DNA from: Syntrophomonas sp. DTU019
GTDB taxonomy: Bacteria > Bacillota > Syntrophomonadia > Syntrophomonadales > Syntrophomonadaceae
Assembly: GCA_913757435.1 (NCBI GenBank)
Contig: CAJYDM010000001.1
Coordinates: 744,001 to 808,000, forward strand
Length of the DNA: 64,000 nucleotides
Reading direction: 5' to 3'
Below, in pieces: positions 1 through 7,873 of this stretch (positions are counted from its first letter, which is position 1; each line of letters starts with the position of its first letter). The position numbers and the translations under genes were made by a program. Below the pieces are notes generated by a model. That model saw only the letters and a program-made list of their open reading frames with translations. It did not search any database and had not been told where the DNA came from.

Positions 1-792
1 GCCAACATCACCGTCCTGGCGCTTTTAGGGGGGCCGGGCAATCTGTTCTATCTGTTGGCTTTTTTCGGTATACCGGCCATGGTGATGGGATTTTTTGCTT
101 TTAGGCAGCAGGATTATTACCATGTCCGGCGCTACGGAGTAGCAGCGCTTGTGGCTGGGGTGAGCCTTTATCTGGGAGCGTTGTATTATTTTAACGGAGC
201 CGAGTATCTGACCGGGCAGATTAATGAAATGGTTATGCAGGCCAGCGGATATTATGATGCTCAAGGGTGGGCCAGGATCTACCAGGAGATCGGGTTGACT
301 GAGGAGCAGTTCCAACAGGGGCTGGCCGCTATGGCAGCCAGCCTACTGCATCATCTTCCTGCCATTTTCTATGTACAGGGTTTATTGGCAGTATTTTTAA
401 TGCTCTGGTTGGCTTCGGTTTTCACCTGGAAACAGCTCGCTATCCGTCTAAAGAAGAAACCCTTCGCGCAGGAACTGATGCCCTGGGAGCTGGCCTGGTT
501 GGTCAATCTGGGTTTGGCCTTAGGGCTGTATGGCTGGGACGAACGCGGGCTGACCTACTATACCGGTTCTAATGTACTGGTGGTGATGGCTGTGATATCG
601 TTTTATTATGGCCTGGCCAGCCTGGTTTTTCGGCTTAAGCAAGAGCAGGGCCGGGGCAGGAGATGGACGTTATTCTTGGTGATAATACTGGCTCTGTTCT
701 TTCCGTTGTCAGCCCTCGGATTTCTCTGTATTCTCGGCATATTTGACAGTCTATTGGGACTGAGAAAACCATATAGCGGACAGGAGGTATAA
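1..792 (+). CDS. DUF2232 (YybS-like) integral membrane protein, 5' truncated
   Basis: The reading frame is open from base 1, so the true start lies upstream; the first internal ATG is at 55. The visible 263 residues are hydrophobic with about six membrane segments, ending in a long Ile/Leu-rich C-terminal segment. The character and the position just before rplI match the YybS/DUF2232 family, whose molecular role is unknown. In Bacillus a cyclic-di-AMP phosphodiesterase gene (gdpP) lies between this gene and rplI; here the two genes are 2 bases apart, so gdpP is absent from this spot. The family call rests on context and membrane character. Confidence 0.75.
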   Translation, partial: ANITVLALLGGPGNLFYLLAFFGIPAMVMGFFAFRQQDYYHVRRYGVAALVAGVSLYLGALYYFNGAEYLTGQINEMVMQASGYYDAQGWARIYQEIGLTEEQFQQGLAAMAASLLHHLPAIFYVQGLLAVFLMLWLASVFTWKQLAIRLKKKPFAQELMPWELAWLVNLGLALGLYGWDERGLTYYTGSNVLVVMAVISFYYGLASLVFRLKQEQGRGRRWTLFLVIILALFFPLSALGFLCILGIFDSLLGLRKPYSGQEV

Positions 793-794
793 GC

Positions 795-1241
795 GTGAAG
801 GTTATTTTAATACAAGATGTTAAAAAACTGGGCAAAAAAGGTGAGATAAAAGAGGTAAGTGATGGCTATGCCAGGAACTACCTGATTCCCCAGGGATTTG
901 CCCAGGAGGCTACGGCCGGTCGGCTTAAGGAAACGGAAGACCAGAAGCAACGCCAGGAAAGGATCAAAATCAAGGAAGAGAACCAGGCGCGCCTGTTGCA
1001 GGAAAAATTGCAGGGCAAAATCGTAACGGTCAAAGCCAAAACCGGCACAGGTGACAAATTGTTCGGAGCGGTGACCTCCCGGGAGATTTCCGAAGTCCTG
1101 CAAAAACAGTTTGGGGTGGCAGTGGACAAGAAAAAGATTGAATTGGGAGAGACTATTAAGCATCTGGGGAAATACCCGGTACATATTAAAATTTACCCGG
1201 GTATCCACGCAGATCTGGAGGTCAGTGTGGAGCCCGGTTGA
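795..1241 (+). CDS. rplI: 50S ribosomal protein L9
   Basis: Structural protein of the large ribosomal subunit that binds 23S rRNA. The 148-residue length is typical. The N-terminal domain shows the L9 signature: [17 protein letters not shown], then GYARNYLIP near residues 26-34, followed by the long charged connecting helix (residues 45-75) and a C-terminal domain. The GTG start at 795 is preceded by CAGGAGGTATAAGC, a strong ribosome site. It lies 2 bases after the DUF2232 gene and 14 bases before the Lon-family gene, so the three are probably cotranscribed. Confidence 0.97.
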   Translation: MKVILIQDVKKLGKKGEIKEVSDGYARNYLIPQGFAQEATAGRLKETEDQKQRQERIKIKEENQARLLQEKLQGKIVTVKAKTGTGDKLFGAVTSREISEVLQKQFGVAVDKKKIELGETIKHLGKYPVHIKIYPGIHADLEVSVEPG

Positions 1242-1255
1242 TAGGGGAGCATTAA

Positions 1256-3160
1256 GTGGCCATTAGACGAAACAAAAAGGATCAACAAAATCGAGCTTTG
1301 TATTGGAAGGTAGAAAATCTCTATCAGAGCCTGGACAGCCTGTATGGCACTCAGGGGTTGGTATTGCGGGCCAGCAAGCTGGATGCCATAGACCTGATAA
1401 AATCTGAACGACTGGAGGAGAGGATACTCGGCCTGCGCCGCATCCTGGCCGAAGACCCCACCATCAATGACCTCAAGTTCCACGGCGACCTGGAGATGGA
1501 GACAACTTATCTGGAGGATCTGCTTGCTGAGGAGAGTGCCCGGCGCTCGGTCGAAGCGGAATGGCAGAAGCGCATTCAGGAAAAGGTGGACCAGAACTAC
1601 CAGGTCTATGTCCGCGACCTGCAAACCCAGCTTTTCAAAGAGCAGAACAATTCCCCGGAAAATGCCCGAACCTTAAAAAAGCTGGGCTTCTTAGAGAAAA
1701 TGGAGAGGACTGGCTTGAACCGCTCCGCACTGGACCTCTTGCGTCCAGTCGGCATTACCGAACTGGTCGGCCAGGACAAAGCAGTAACAGCCCTTTTAGC
1801 CAAACTCAACACCCCGTTTCCACAACATCTGATATTATACGGACCACCCGGAGTAGGCAAGACCAGTTGTGCCCGTCTGGCTTTGGAGATGGTCAAAGGC
1901 CGGGAAGGAAGCTGCTTCGCGGAAGAAGCCCCATTTATTGAGGTGGACGGCACCACCCTGCGCTGGGATCCGCGTGAAGCTACCAATCCGCTCTTAGGGT
2001 CGGTGCATGATCCCATATATCAGGGTGCACGTAGCGATCTGGCCGAAGCCGGCATCCCAGAACCGAAACCGGGTCTGGTTACCGAGGCCCATGGCGGCAT
2101 TCTCTTTATCGACGAGATCGGGGAAATGGAACCGGCCCTGCAGAACAAGCTGCTTAAGGTTTTGGAGGACAAACGGGTCTATTTTGAATCCTCCTATTAC
2201 GACCCCCATGATGAACGGGTGCCGCAATACATCAAAAAGATATTTGAAAAAGGCCTGCCGGCAGATTTTATACTGGTGGGGGCTACCACTCGCAGCCGTG
2301 AAACCATCAGCCCGGCCCTGCGCTCGCGCTGCATGGAGGTGTTTTTCGAACCTCTTACCCCGCGGCATATACAGCAGATAGTTCACAATTCGGCCAATAA
2401 ACTGGGTATAAAGATACAACCCGGGGTGGAAGAGCTCATCAGCGAATATACCAGCGAAGGTCGCTCAGCCAATAAACTGCTGGTTGACGCCTATGCACTG
2501 GCATTGAATGAAAACGGCGCTAGCAGTGAGGCGGTTATGGTCACCAATCGGCATGTCCACCAGGCCGTGCAATACAGCCGCATCACTCCGGTTATTCCCC
2601 CGATGGCAATGGATTCCAGCGAGGTGGGGAGAATAATGGGTCTGGGAGCGCATCATTATCATGGAGCCATTCTGGAAATAGAAGCCGTCGCCTTTCCGGC
2701 CACCAACCACGGTGAAGGCAGCATCCGCTTCAATGATACCGCTGGCACTATGGCCCGAGACTCGCTTTTTAATGCCGCCTCAGTATTAAGGCAGGACATA
2801 GCTGCCAACATCAAAGATTACGACCTGCACATCAATATTGTGGGGGGCGGCAAAGTGGACGGACCGTCAGCCGGGGCCGCTCTCTACCTGGTCATCGTCA
2901 GCGCCATCACTGGAGTTCCCATACGCCAAAACGTTGCCATAACCGGAGAGATATCTCTGCGCGGCAAGGTAAAGCCGGTGGGAGCCTTGTGGGAAAAGGT
3001 TCAGGCCGCCAGACAAGCCGGCCTGAGCAAAGTCTTGCTGCCGGCTGCCAACCTTAAAGATATTCCCAAGAGCATTAAAGGGCTGGAGATCGTGCCTCTC
3101 GAATCCATTGAACAGGCTTACCCGCATATATTCACCGCCCCTATAACACAGCAATCCTGA
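1256..3160 (+). CDS. lonC: Lon-family ATP-dependent protease (sporulation LonC type)
   Basis: Cytoplasmic AAA+ serine protease of 634 residues. It has an N-terminal helical region (about 1-150), an AAA+ module with Walker A GPPGVGKTS near residue 198 and Walker B GGILFIDEIGE near 280, and a C-terminal Lon protease domain with the catalytic serine in GKVDGPSAGAA (about residue 538) and the dyad lysine about 42 residues later. The length and the long insertion between Walker A and B fit the Lon-like group found in endospore formers rather than housekeeping LonA. The start is GTG at 1256 after GGGGAGC. The C-terminal LonC assignment is from memory of the family. Confidence 0.85.
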   Translation: MAIRRNKKDQQNRALYWKVENLYQSLDSLYGTQGLVLRASKLDAIDLIKSERLEERILGLRRILAEDPTINDLKFHGDLEMETTYLEDLLAEESARRSVEAEWQKRIQEKVDQNYQVYVRDLQTQLFKEQNNSPENARTLKKLGFLEKMERTGLNRSALDLLRPVGITELVGQDKAVTALLAKLNTPFPQHLILYGPPGVGKTSCARLALEMVKGREGSCFAEEAPFIEVDGTTLRWDPREATNPLLGSVHDPIYQGARSDLAEAGIPEPKPGLVTEAHGGILFIDEIGEMEPALQNKLLKVLEDKRVYFESSYYDPHDERVPQYIKKIFEKGLPADFILVGATTRSRETISPALRSRCMEVFFEPLTPRHIQQIVHNSANKLGIKIQPGVEELISEYTSEGRSANKLLVDAYALALNENGASSEAVMVTNRHVHQAVQYSRITPVIPPMAMDSSEVGRIMGLGAHHYHGAILEIEAVAFPATNHGEGSIRFNDTAGTMARDSLFNAASVLRQDIAANIKDYDLHINIVGGGKVDGPSAGAALYLVIVSAITGVPIRQNVAITGEISLRGKVKPVGALWEKVQAARQAGLSKVLLPAANLKDIPKSIKGLEIVPLESIEQAYPHIFTAPITQQS

Positions 3161-3197
3161 GTTCATTGAGGCCGAGTTATTATGTTAAATATCCGGC

Positions 3198-3236
3198 GGG
3201 GGTTCTGTATACTCTGATACAGTATACAGAACCCCC
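3198..3236. repeat. Perfect 15-bp inverted repeat (hairpin) between lonC and purA
   Basis: GGGGGTTCTGTATAC at 3198-3212 is perfectly complementary to 3222-3236, with a 9-base loop. No T-run follows on either strand, so it is not a standard intrinsic terminator. It lies 23 bases upstream of the purA -35 box. It could be a termination or processing hairpin for the lonC transcript, or an operator. Confidence 0.8.
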
Positions 3237-3258
3237 GACAATCCTGGACTTGCTCTGA

Positions 3259-3287
3259 TTGACACTGCCAAACCGTAATGCTAATAT
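3259..3287 (+). promoter_or_regulatory. Sigma-A promoter of purA
   Basis: TTGACA at 3259-3264 and TAATAT at 3282-3287 with a 17-base spacer form a near-consensus housekeeping promoter. The leader then carries a small hairpin (CCACGC at 3299-3304 pairing with GCGTGG at 3313-3318) before the ribosome site. Confidence 0.8.
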
Positions 3288-3355
3288 GAGTGTGCCGACC
3301 ACGCAATCATGGGCGTGGTGTTTGATATTGAATAGTATACCGAGGAGGTGACCTG

Positions 3356-4633
3356 ATGTCGGCGATCGTTTTGATCGGCAGCCAATGGGGAGACGAGGGC
3401 AAAGGCAAGATTACCGACTTCCTTGCTGAAAAAGCCGATTGTGTGGTGCGTTATCAGGGCGGGAGCAATGCCGGGCACACAGTCGAGGTTTTGGACCAGC
3501 AGTTTAAGCTGCACCTGATTCCATCAGGCATCCTATATCCCAATACTCGGTGCATCGTAGGCAACGGCGTGGTAGTGGACATGGGCGAGTTGATCAATGA
3601 GTTGGAAAGGCTTCAGAGCCAGGGTATCGATACTAAGAATCTGCGCATCAGCAGCCGCGCCCCGCTGGTTTTGCCCTACCACAAAAAAATAGACAACCTT
3701 GAGGATAGGGCAACCAATATCGGTACTACCAAGCGCGGCATCGGTCCCACCTACGCCGATAAGATCAACCGCACCGGATTCAGGATCAGCGATTTGCTGG
3801 ATTCCCGGGCTTATTTTGAGCCCCGCTTGGAGGCCCAGGTAAAGCAGAAGAATCGCATCATTGAGGAGATCTATGGGGAGGCCGGCTTTGATTACCGGGA
3901 GCTCTTGACTGAACTCCAGGAGCAGGTGGAGCGCCTGCGCCCTTATATCGCGGATACCTCTTTGTTGATTTACCAGGCCTTGAAGGAGGGACAGAAGGTG
4001 CTTTTTGAAGGCGCCCAGGGGACCCTCTTAGATATTGATCACGGCACCTATCCTTTCGTCACTTCATCTCATCCCATAGCGGGCGGGGCTTGCGTAGGGG
4101 CTGGGGTAGGCCCGACCTGCATCGACCGGGTAATCGGGGTGGCCAAAGCGTATACAACCAGGGTAGGGGAAGGGCCATTCCCCACCGAATTGCACGATGC
4201 TGATGGGGATATGCTACAGCGGCGGGGCATGGAATTCGGAACTACTACCGGCAGAAAACGCCGTTGTGGCTGGCTGGATGCGGTGATACTACGCTATGCG
4301 GTGCGTTTGAACGGATTGACTGACCTGGCCATCACCAAGCTGGATGTTCTGGATGAATTTGCGCTGGTGAAGATTTGCACCGGATATAAATACAAAGGAA
4401 CCCTTATTAACGAGTTCCCTGAAAGCATAGAGGTTCTGGAAGGCTGTGAACCGGTATATATGGAGCTGCCCGGCTGGCAACAGGACATCACCGGGGCGAC
4501 GGAATATGAACAGTTACCACCTAACGCACGCCGCTACCTGGATGTGATCTACGATCTCACCGGAGTTAAGCAGACCCTGATCGCGGTAGGGCCCAAACGG
4601 AGTCAAACCATCGTGCAGGAACAGATTTTCTGA
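3356..4633 (+). CDS. purA: Adenylosuccinate synthetase
   Basis: Catalyses GTP-dependent conversion of IMP and aspartate to adenylosuccinate, the first committed step to AMP. The 425-residue protein shows the N-terminal phosphate-binding loop GSQWGDEGKGK (residues 7-17), GNGVVVD, the IMP-binding segment around DRATNIGTTKRGIGP, and TTGRKRRCGWLDAV near residue 300. The start is ATG at 3356 after GAGGAGGTGACCTG. It has its own promoter and is followed by tRNA-Val. Bacillus purA also lies downstream of rplI near the replication origin. Confidence 0.98.
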   Translation: MSAIVLIGSQWGDEGKGKITDFLAEKADCVVRYQGGSNAGHTVEVLDQQFKLHLIPSGILYPNTRCIVGNGVVVDMGELINELERLQSQGIDTKNLRISSRAPLVLPYHKKIDNLEDRATNIGTTKRGIGPTYADKINRTGFRISDLLDSRAYFEPRLEAQVKQKNRIIEEIYGEAGFDYRELLTELQEQVERLRPYIADTSLLIYQALKEGQKVLFEGAQGTLLDIDHGTYPFVTSSHPIAGGACVGAGVGPTCIDRVIGVAKAYTTRVGEGPFPTELHDADGDMLQRRGMEFGTTTGRKRRCGWLDAVILRYAVRLNGLTDLAITKLDVLDEFALVKICTGYKYKGTLINEFPESIEVLEGCEPVYMELPGWQQDITGATEYEQLPPNARRYLDVIYDLTGVKQTLIAVGPKRSQTIVQEQIF

Positions 4634-4646
4634 TTATGGTACAGAT

Positions 4647-4675
4647 TTGAAAAAACAGTGCAGAAATGATAAACT
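4647..4675 (+). promoter_or_regulatory. Sigma-A promoter of tRNA-Val
   Basis: TTGAAA at 4647-4652, a 17-base spacer and TAAACT at 4670-4675 end 9 bases before the mature tRNA 5' end, the spacing expected for a stable-RNA promoter. Confidence 0.65.
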
Positions 4676-4684
4676 ATCTAATGC

Positions 4685-4759
4685 GGGCGCATAACTCAGC
4701 GGGAGAGTGCTACCTTCACACGGTAGAAGTCGCAGGTTCGAAACCTGCTGCGCCCACCA
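4685..4759 (+). tRNA. tRNA-Val (anticodon CAC)
   Basis: A full cloverleaf can be drawn. The acceptor stem is GGGCGCA with TGCGCCC. The D arm is ACTC-AGCGGGA-GAGT. The anticodon arm is CTACC-TTCACAC-GGTAG, with anticodon CAC. The T arm is GCAGG-TTCGAAA-CCTGC, and CCA is encoded. It reads the GUG codon. It is followed directly by an intrinsic terminator, so it forms a single-gene unit with the promoter at 4647. Confidence 0.95.
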
Positions 4760-4773
4760 TAAAAGATTAGCTA

Positions 4774-4800
4774 TACCGGGGTTTTAAAGCCCCGGTATTT
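4774..4800 (+). terminator. Intrinsic terminator after tRNA-Val
   Basis: TACCGGGG and CCCCGGTA flank a short TTTTAAAG loop region and are followed by TTT. A close copy of this hairpin recurs near 5575-5602 after the tRNA remnant. Confidence 0.75.
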
Positions 4801-5007
4801 GGTTATGGGGGGGAGTAGTTTTCTCTATACCAGGTGCTGTTTAATAGTGTGAATGTTTAGCCTGAGCGGACTTTTTAAAAGCAATATTTAGCGCCATTAG
4901 GTATCTGTCCCAGGAGAAAGCAATAATTTGGAGCAAGTGATGATCGGGTTGTTGGGAAATATCCCCGGGCTTGCCAAAGCTGGGTGGGAAAATCGGGGAG
5001 GTGGAGT

Positions 5008-5295
5008 ATGCGCAGTGCAATTGGGGAAATCAGCCTTTTAATTGCTTTTTTCATCTTCGGCTGGCTTATCGCCGGATGGAACAGTTTTTTCTATATCGCG
5101 GTGGGGCTTATCGTGTTTTACATTGTGCTTATGATAATTTATATGGTGAGCAAGCGCGCAGAAATCGCGGGGTTGGATATGTTGCTGGCGATAATTGCCA
5201 TGGTGGGGAGGCTGGCTATTGCCTGGGCCATGGTAATGGAAAAGCAATATAATCTCTGGGGTCTCTACAATAGCTCAGCCTTCAAGGGCTTTTAA
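5008..5295 (+). CDS. Small hypothetical membrane protein
   Basis: A 95-residue protein with about three hydrophobic segments (roughly residues 7-25, 27-49 and 58-80). The start at ATG 5008 is chosen because GGGGAGGTGGAGT precedes it. I do not recognise the family and see no catalytic motif. It lies between tRNA-Val and a degenerate copy of that tRNA's 3' half, so it may have arrived with whatever event duplicated the tRNA end. The upstream 200 bases contain no other gene. Confidence 0.6.
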   Translation: MRSAIGEISLLIAFFIFGWLIAGWNSFFYIAVGLIVFYIVLMIIYMVSKRAEIAGLDMLLAIIAMVGRLAIAWAMVMEKQYNLWGLYNSSAFKGF

Positions 5296-5521
5296 TTTTG
5301 GGAGATAACAGGGCAACAATGGGGACGAGGCGGGCTCTAGCTAGGAAATCTAAAGGTCGGACGGCTAAGATTGGTAAAGGAGTCTACGGGCGTTACCAAG
5401 CTGGGTTGGGGACATACTGGTGCCAAATGAACGCCGATTAAGCTATAATATAATGAAGCTCAAAATCACATACACTTCAATTGTTATAATCGCTTGTAGT
5501 TTAAGAAGATGAATTCATAAG

Positions 5522-5606
5522 TCACACAATAGAAGCAGCAGGTTCGAACCTGTTGCACTATATTAAGCAAGTATTGCCGGGGTTTTTAAGCCCCGGTATT
5601 CTAGTT
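5522..5606 (+). pseudogene. Degenerate tRNA-Val 3' half with duplicated terminator
   Basis: From about 5522 the sequence matches the real tRNA-Val from its anticodon loop onward: TCACAC, then TAGAAG, then GCAGGTTCG-AACCTG, then the downstream hairpin GCCGGGGTTTTTAAGCCCCGG. The T-loop has lost one base, and the acceptor 3' strand reads TTGCACTA instead of TGCGCCC; no CCA follows. The 5' half is not recognisable. It cannot fold into a working tRNA. The rest of the 5296-5798 gap shows no convincing gene. Confidence 0.7.
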
Positions 5607-5798
5607 GCCATGCCCGCGAAGTTGACCGATCTATCAAATTATCCGCTAGTGGTTAAGCTCCATAAAATCCAGGTGCAACAGCCAGCGCTCAGGCTGTCAA
5701 TACGGTATTTACGGGCGCATATAGGCCATCTTATAAATGAATTACTTTGATATATAAAAAATTAAAAGTGTACGGTAATCGAAAGGAGGTGAAGAAAA

Positions 5799-6545
5799 AT
5801 GATGAAAATGGAGGCGGACTTGCACATTCATACTACCGCCAGCGGGCACGGATACAGCACTATAAAGGAAATCGTTATGGCCGCTCGTGAAAAGGGGCTA
5901 AAGACCATAGCGATCACCGATCATGGTCCACGAATGCCTGGCGCCCCGCACTTGTATCATTTCACCAACCTGATGTCTATTCCTCGTGTAATGGAGGGAG
6001 TTGAGGTTCTGAGGGGTGTGGAGGCTAATATACTGGACTCGCAAGGCAATGTTGATATGCCGGAGCTAGTAATGTCAGATTACCTGGATATCGTTTTGGC
6101 CGGATTTCATGATGGCACTGGATACACCGGAACCACTGCAGAGGAAAATACCGCAGCAATGGTGGCCGCAATTAAGAATCCCTTTATACACGTTATAAGC
6201 CATCCGGGGAATCCTCAATACCCGGTGGATATGGAAACAATAGTACGGACCGCCAAAGATTATAACAAAGCTCTGGAGCTGAACAACAGTTCCTTTGTAG
6301 TGCGGCCGGGCAGTTTCCGGGTATGCAGCCAGCTGGCTAAGCTGGCCAAGAAGTATAAGGTTTTGGTAAGCATCAACAGTGATGCTCACATTTGCTACAA
6401 TGTTGGAGAAAACGCCCAGGCTATTGCCCTGGCGTCAAGAGCCGACATACGGAAAAGCCAAATTATCAATTCTTCCGCAGGCATTCTCAGCGAATATCTC
6501 AACTGGCACAAGCGGCAATCCAACCTGGTTTTGAAAAAGGCGTAG
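5799..6545 (+). CDS. PHP-domain phosphatase/hydrolase (YcdX-like)
   Basis: A 248-residue metal-dependent phosphoesterase of the PHP superfamily, probably cytoplasmic. Metal-binding motifs are visible: DLHIHT at residues 8-13, ITDHG near 46-50, GVEANI near 76-81, SHPG near 135-138 and SDAH near 198-201. The length matches the YcdX group; the substrate is unknown. The start ATG at 5799 follows AAAGGAGGTGAAGAAAA; ATGs at 5802 and 5808 are possible alternatives. After the stop an 8-bp stem (6552-6559 with 6080-like arm at 6580-6587) may end transcription, but it lacks a T-run. Confidence 0.85.
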   Translation: MMKMEADLHIHTTASGHGYSTIKEIVMAAREKGLKTIAITDHGPRMPGAPHLYHFTNLMSIPRVMEGVEVLRGVEANILDSQGNVDMPELVMSDYLDIVLAGFHDGTGYTGTTAEENTAAMVAAIKNPFIHVISHPGNPQYPVDMETIVRTAKDYNKALELNNSSFVVRPGSFRVCSQLAKLAKKYKVLVSINSDAHICYNVGENAQAIALASRADIRKSQIINSSAGILSEYLNWHKRQSNLVLKKA

Positions 6546-6746
6546 GATGGTGGGCTGGGGACGATTAATATCTGCCTTACCCAGCCCGAAGGGCATCTCG
6601 GACTTTTATTGCGATTTTTCATAGGCCACTTCTGAAAGAACTTTTTACGGTGTTGAAATCCCCAGCGGTTGGTTTTTAAGAGCAATGGGCAGGGCTTGAA
6701 TTTTAATCGGGATTCTGCTAATATATCTATGCGATTGAAAAAATGC

Positions 6747-6822
6747 GGAGCCGTGGTGTAGCGGTTAACATGCCGGCCTGTCACGCCGGAGATCGTGGGT
6801 TCAAATCCCATCGGCTTCGCCA
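6747..6822 (+). tRNA. tRNA-Asp (anticodon GTC)
   Basis: The acceptor stem is GGAGCCG with CGGCTTC. The anticodon arm is CCGGC-CTGTCAC-GCCGG, with anticodon GTC. The T arm is GTGGG-TTCAAAT-CCCAT. The discriminator is G, as expected for Asp, and CCA is encoded. Confidence 0.95.
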
Positions 6823-6852
6823 AATTCAAGTACAGCGCATATAATTAAGCAG

Positions 6853-6927
6853 GCGGGAGTAGCTCAGTGGCAGAGCACCGGCTTCCCAAGCCGGGTGTCG
6901 AGGGTTCGAACCCCTTTTCCCGCTCCA
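6853..6927 (+). tRNA. tRNA-Gly (anticodon CCC)
   Basis: The acceptor stem is GCGGGAG with TTCCCGC. The anticodon arm is CCGGC-TTCCCAA-GCCGG, giving anticodon CCC. The T arm is GAGGG-TTCGAAC-CCCTT. CCA is encoded after discriminator T. It lies 30 bases after tRNA-Asp and shares its terminator, so the two form one transcription unit. Confidence 0.95.
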
Positions 6928-6936
6928 GAAAAACCC

Positions 6937-6972
6937 GGCACTTTCTAAGTTTTTGAAAGTGCCTTTTATTTT
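6937..6972 (+). terminator. Intrinsic terminator after the tRNA-Asp/tRNA-Gly pair
   Basis: GGCACTTTC and GAAAGTGCC form a 9-bp stem around a TAAGTTTTT loop, followed by TTTTATTTT. It closes the two-tRNA unit before the transposon. Between it and the transposon's left repeat (about 6973-7141) I see no gene. Confidence 0.9.
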
Positions 6973-7141
6973 ATATTCTTTCCACTAGCTGCGCACTTCC
7001 GGCTGTGCTGCTTCAGCCATTACCTTACCGAAGCAATTTCCCCGTAAGATTGTAACGGAAGTAGCTATGCTTCCGACTGTGAGCCCAGATAGGCTGGAAA
7101 GTCACCGAGACAGCCTAAATGTTAAAGCCAACCTAACCCGT

Positions 7142-7167
7142 CCAAAAGCTGACGGAGTTGCCTGACC
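7142..7167 (+). repeat. Left inverted repeat of the transposon
   Basis: The 26 bases contain CCAAAAGCTGACGGA followed by TGC and TGACC. They match the reverse complement of 10054-10078 except for one transition (C/T), a two-base difference and one extra base. Confidence 0.8.
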
Positions 7168-7317
7168 AAAAATAGCTGGATATAATGACCATATTATACA
7201 GAAAGGAAAGACGCCTCTGTATAAATGTGCTAATGCGACCAACAGAAGCACCAGAGACGTCCACACCAAGTATGGTTATTGTATCAAAATATGAGCTGAT
7301 AGAGAACCCTTCCAAGG

Positions 7318-7824
7318 GTGTTTTCTGTTAGGAGCTTGGAGCAGATTCCTTGTCCCTGCTGCAGCGGGGGATTAAAGGTGATAGGCAGCCGCAAAAGAAG
7401 CTGTATCAATACCCATGGAAACAAGATAGTTTTGAGTATTCGTAGACTGAGATGTGTTGACTGCAAAAGGATTCATCATGAACTTCCGGATATATTAGTT
7501 CCTTACAAACACCATGTGCGGGAGAGTATAGAAACTACAATTACCGAGGAAAGACAGATGAGTGTAATTGCAGATGAGTCTACCCTTAAGCGGTGGCAGA
7601 ACTGGTTTTTTGAAAGAGCTGACTACTTCCAGAGTTGCCTGACATCAATAATCCTAAGGTATGATCTAAAGGAATCTGTGGGAGGTTTATCCAGCCTTCC
7701 CCCGTCCAAGCTCCACAGGATCTGGCAGCATGTAGGAGATGCACCCGGTTGGCTGGCCAGAGTTGTCAAACCCATAGCCAATTTAAATTTATGGTCACAT
7801 ACCCGTTCAGCGTTTTGTCCATAA
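7318..7824 (+). CDS. Zinc-ribbon protein of the transposon (DUF6431-like)
   Basis: A 168-residue protein with an N-terminal zinc-ribbon pattern: CPCC near residues 12-15 and CVDC near residues 43-46. The C-terminal two thirds look helical and basic. It resembles proteins I remember as DUF6431 that accompany transposase/ATPase pairs in Clostridia; its function is unknown. A DNA-end-binding or target-selection role is inference. The GTG at 7318 lies at the 3' side of a small hairpin (AACCCTTCCAAGGGT) and lacks a clear ribosome site; TTG at 7333 is an alternative. Confidence 0.65.
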   Translation: MFSVRSLEQIPCPCCSGGLKVIGSRKRSCINTHGNKIVLSIRRLRCVDCKRIHHELPDILVPYKHHVRESIETTITEERQMSVIADESTLKRWQNWFFERADYFQSCLTSIILRYDLKESVGGLSSLPPSKLHRIWQHVGDAPGWLARVVKPIANLNLWSHTRSAFCP

Positions 7825-7873
7825 AAGTGTAAAGGTAAACTCAATGTTAAAGCTTAAAAAGGAGGCTTGAGCA

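Noticed and set aside
807-1208. Long antisense open frames opposite rplI, purA, argS, the giant surface gene and others
   Set aside because: They mirror codon bias of strong + strand genes, lack ribosome sites and show no recognisable domains.
3288-3355. A purine riboswitch in the purA leader
   Set aside because: Only one small hairpin is present; the conserved three-way junction and its loop sequences are absent.
4971-5252. A 93-codon frame overlapping the small membrane-protein gene
   Set aside because: The other frame has the ribosome site at 5008 and clear membrane segments; this frame is the shifted shadow.
5521-5606. A functional second tRNA
   Set aside because: The 5' half cannot pair, the T-loop lacks a base and the acceptor strand is lost.
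5553-5750. A 65-codon frame after the tRNA-Val remnant
   Set aside because: It begins inside the tRNA remnant, runs through the duplicated terminator, and has no ribosome site or family resemblance.
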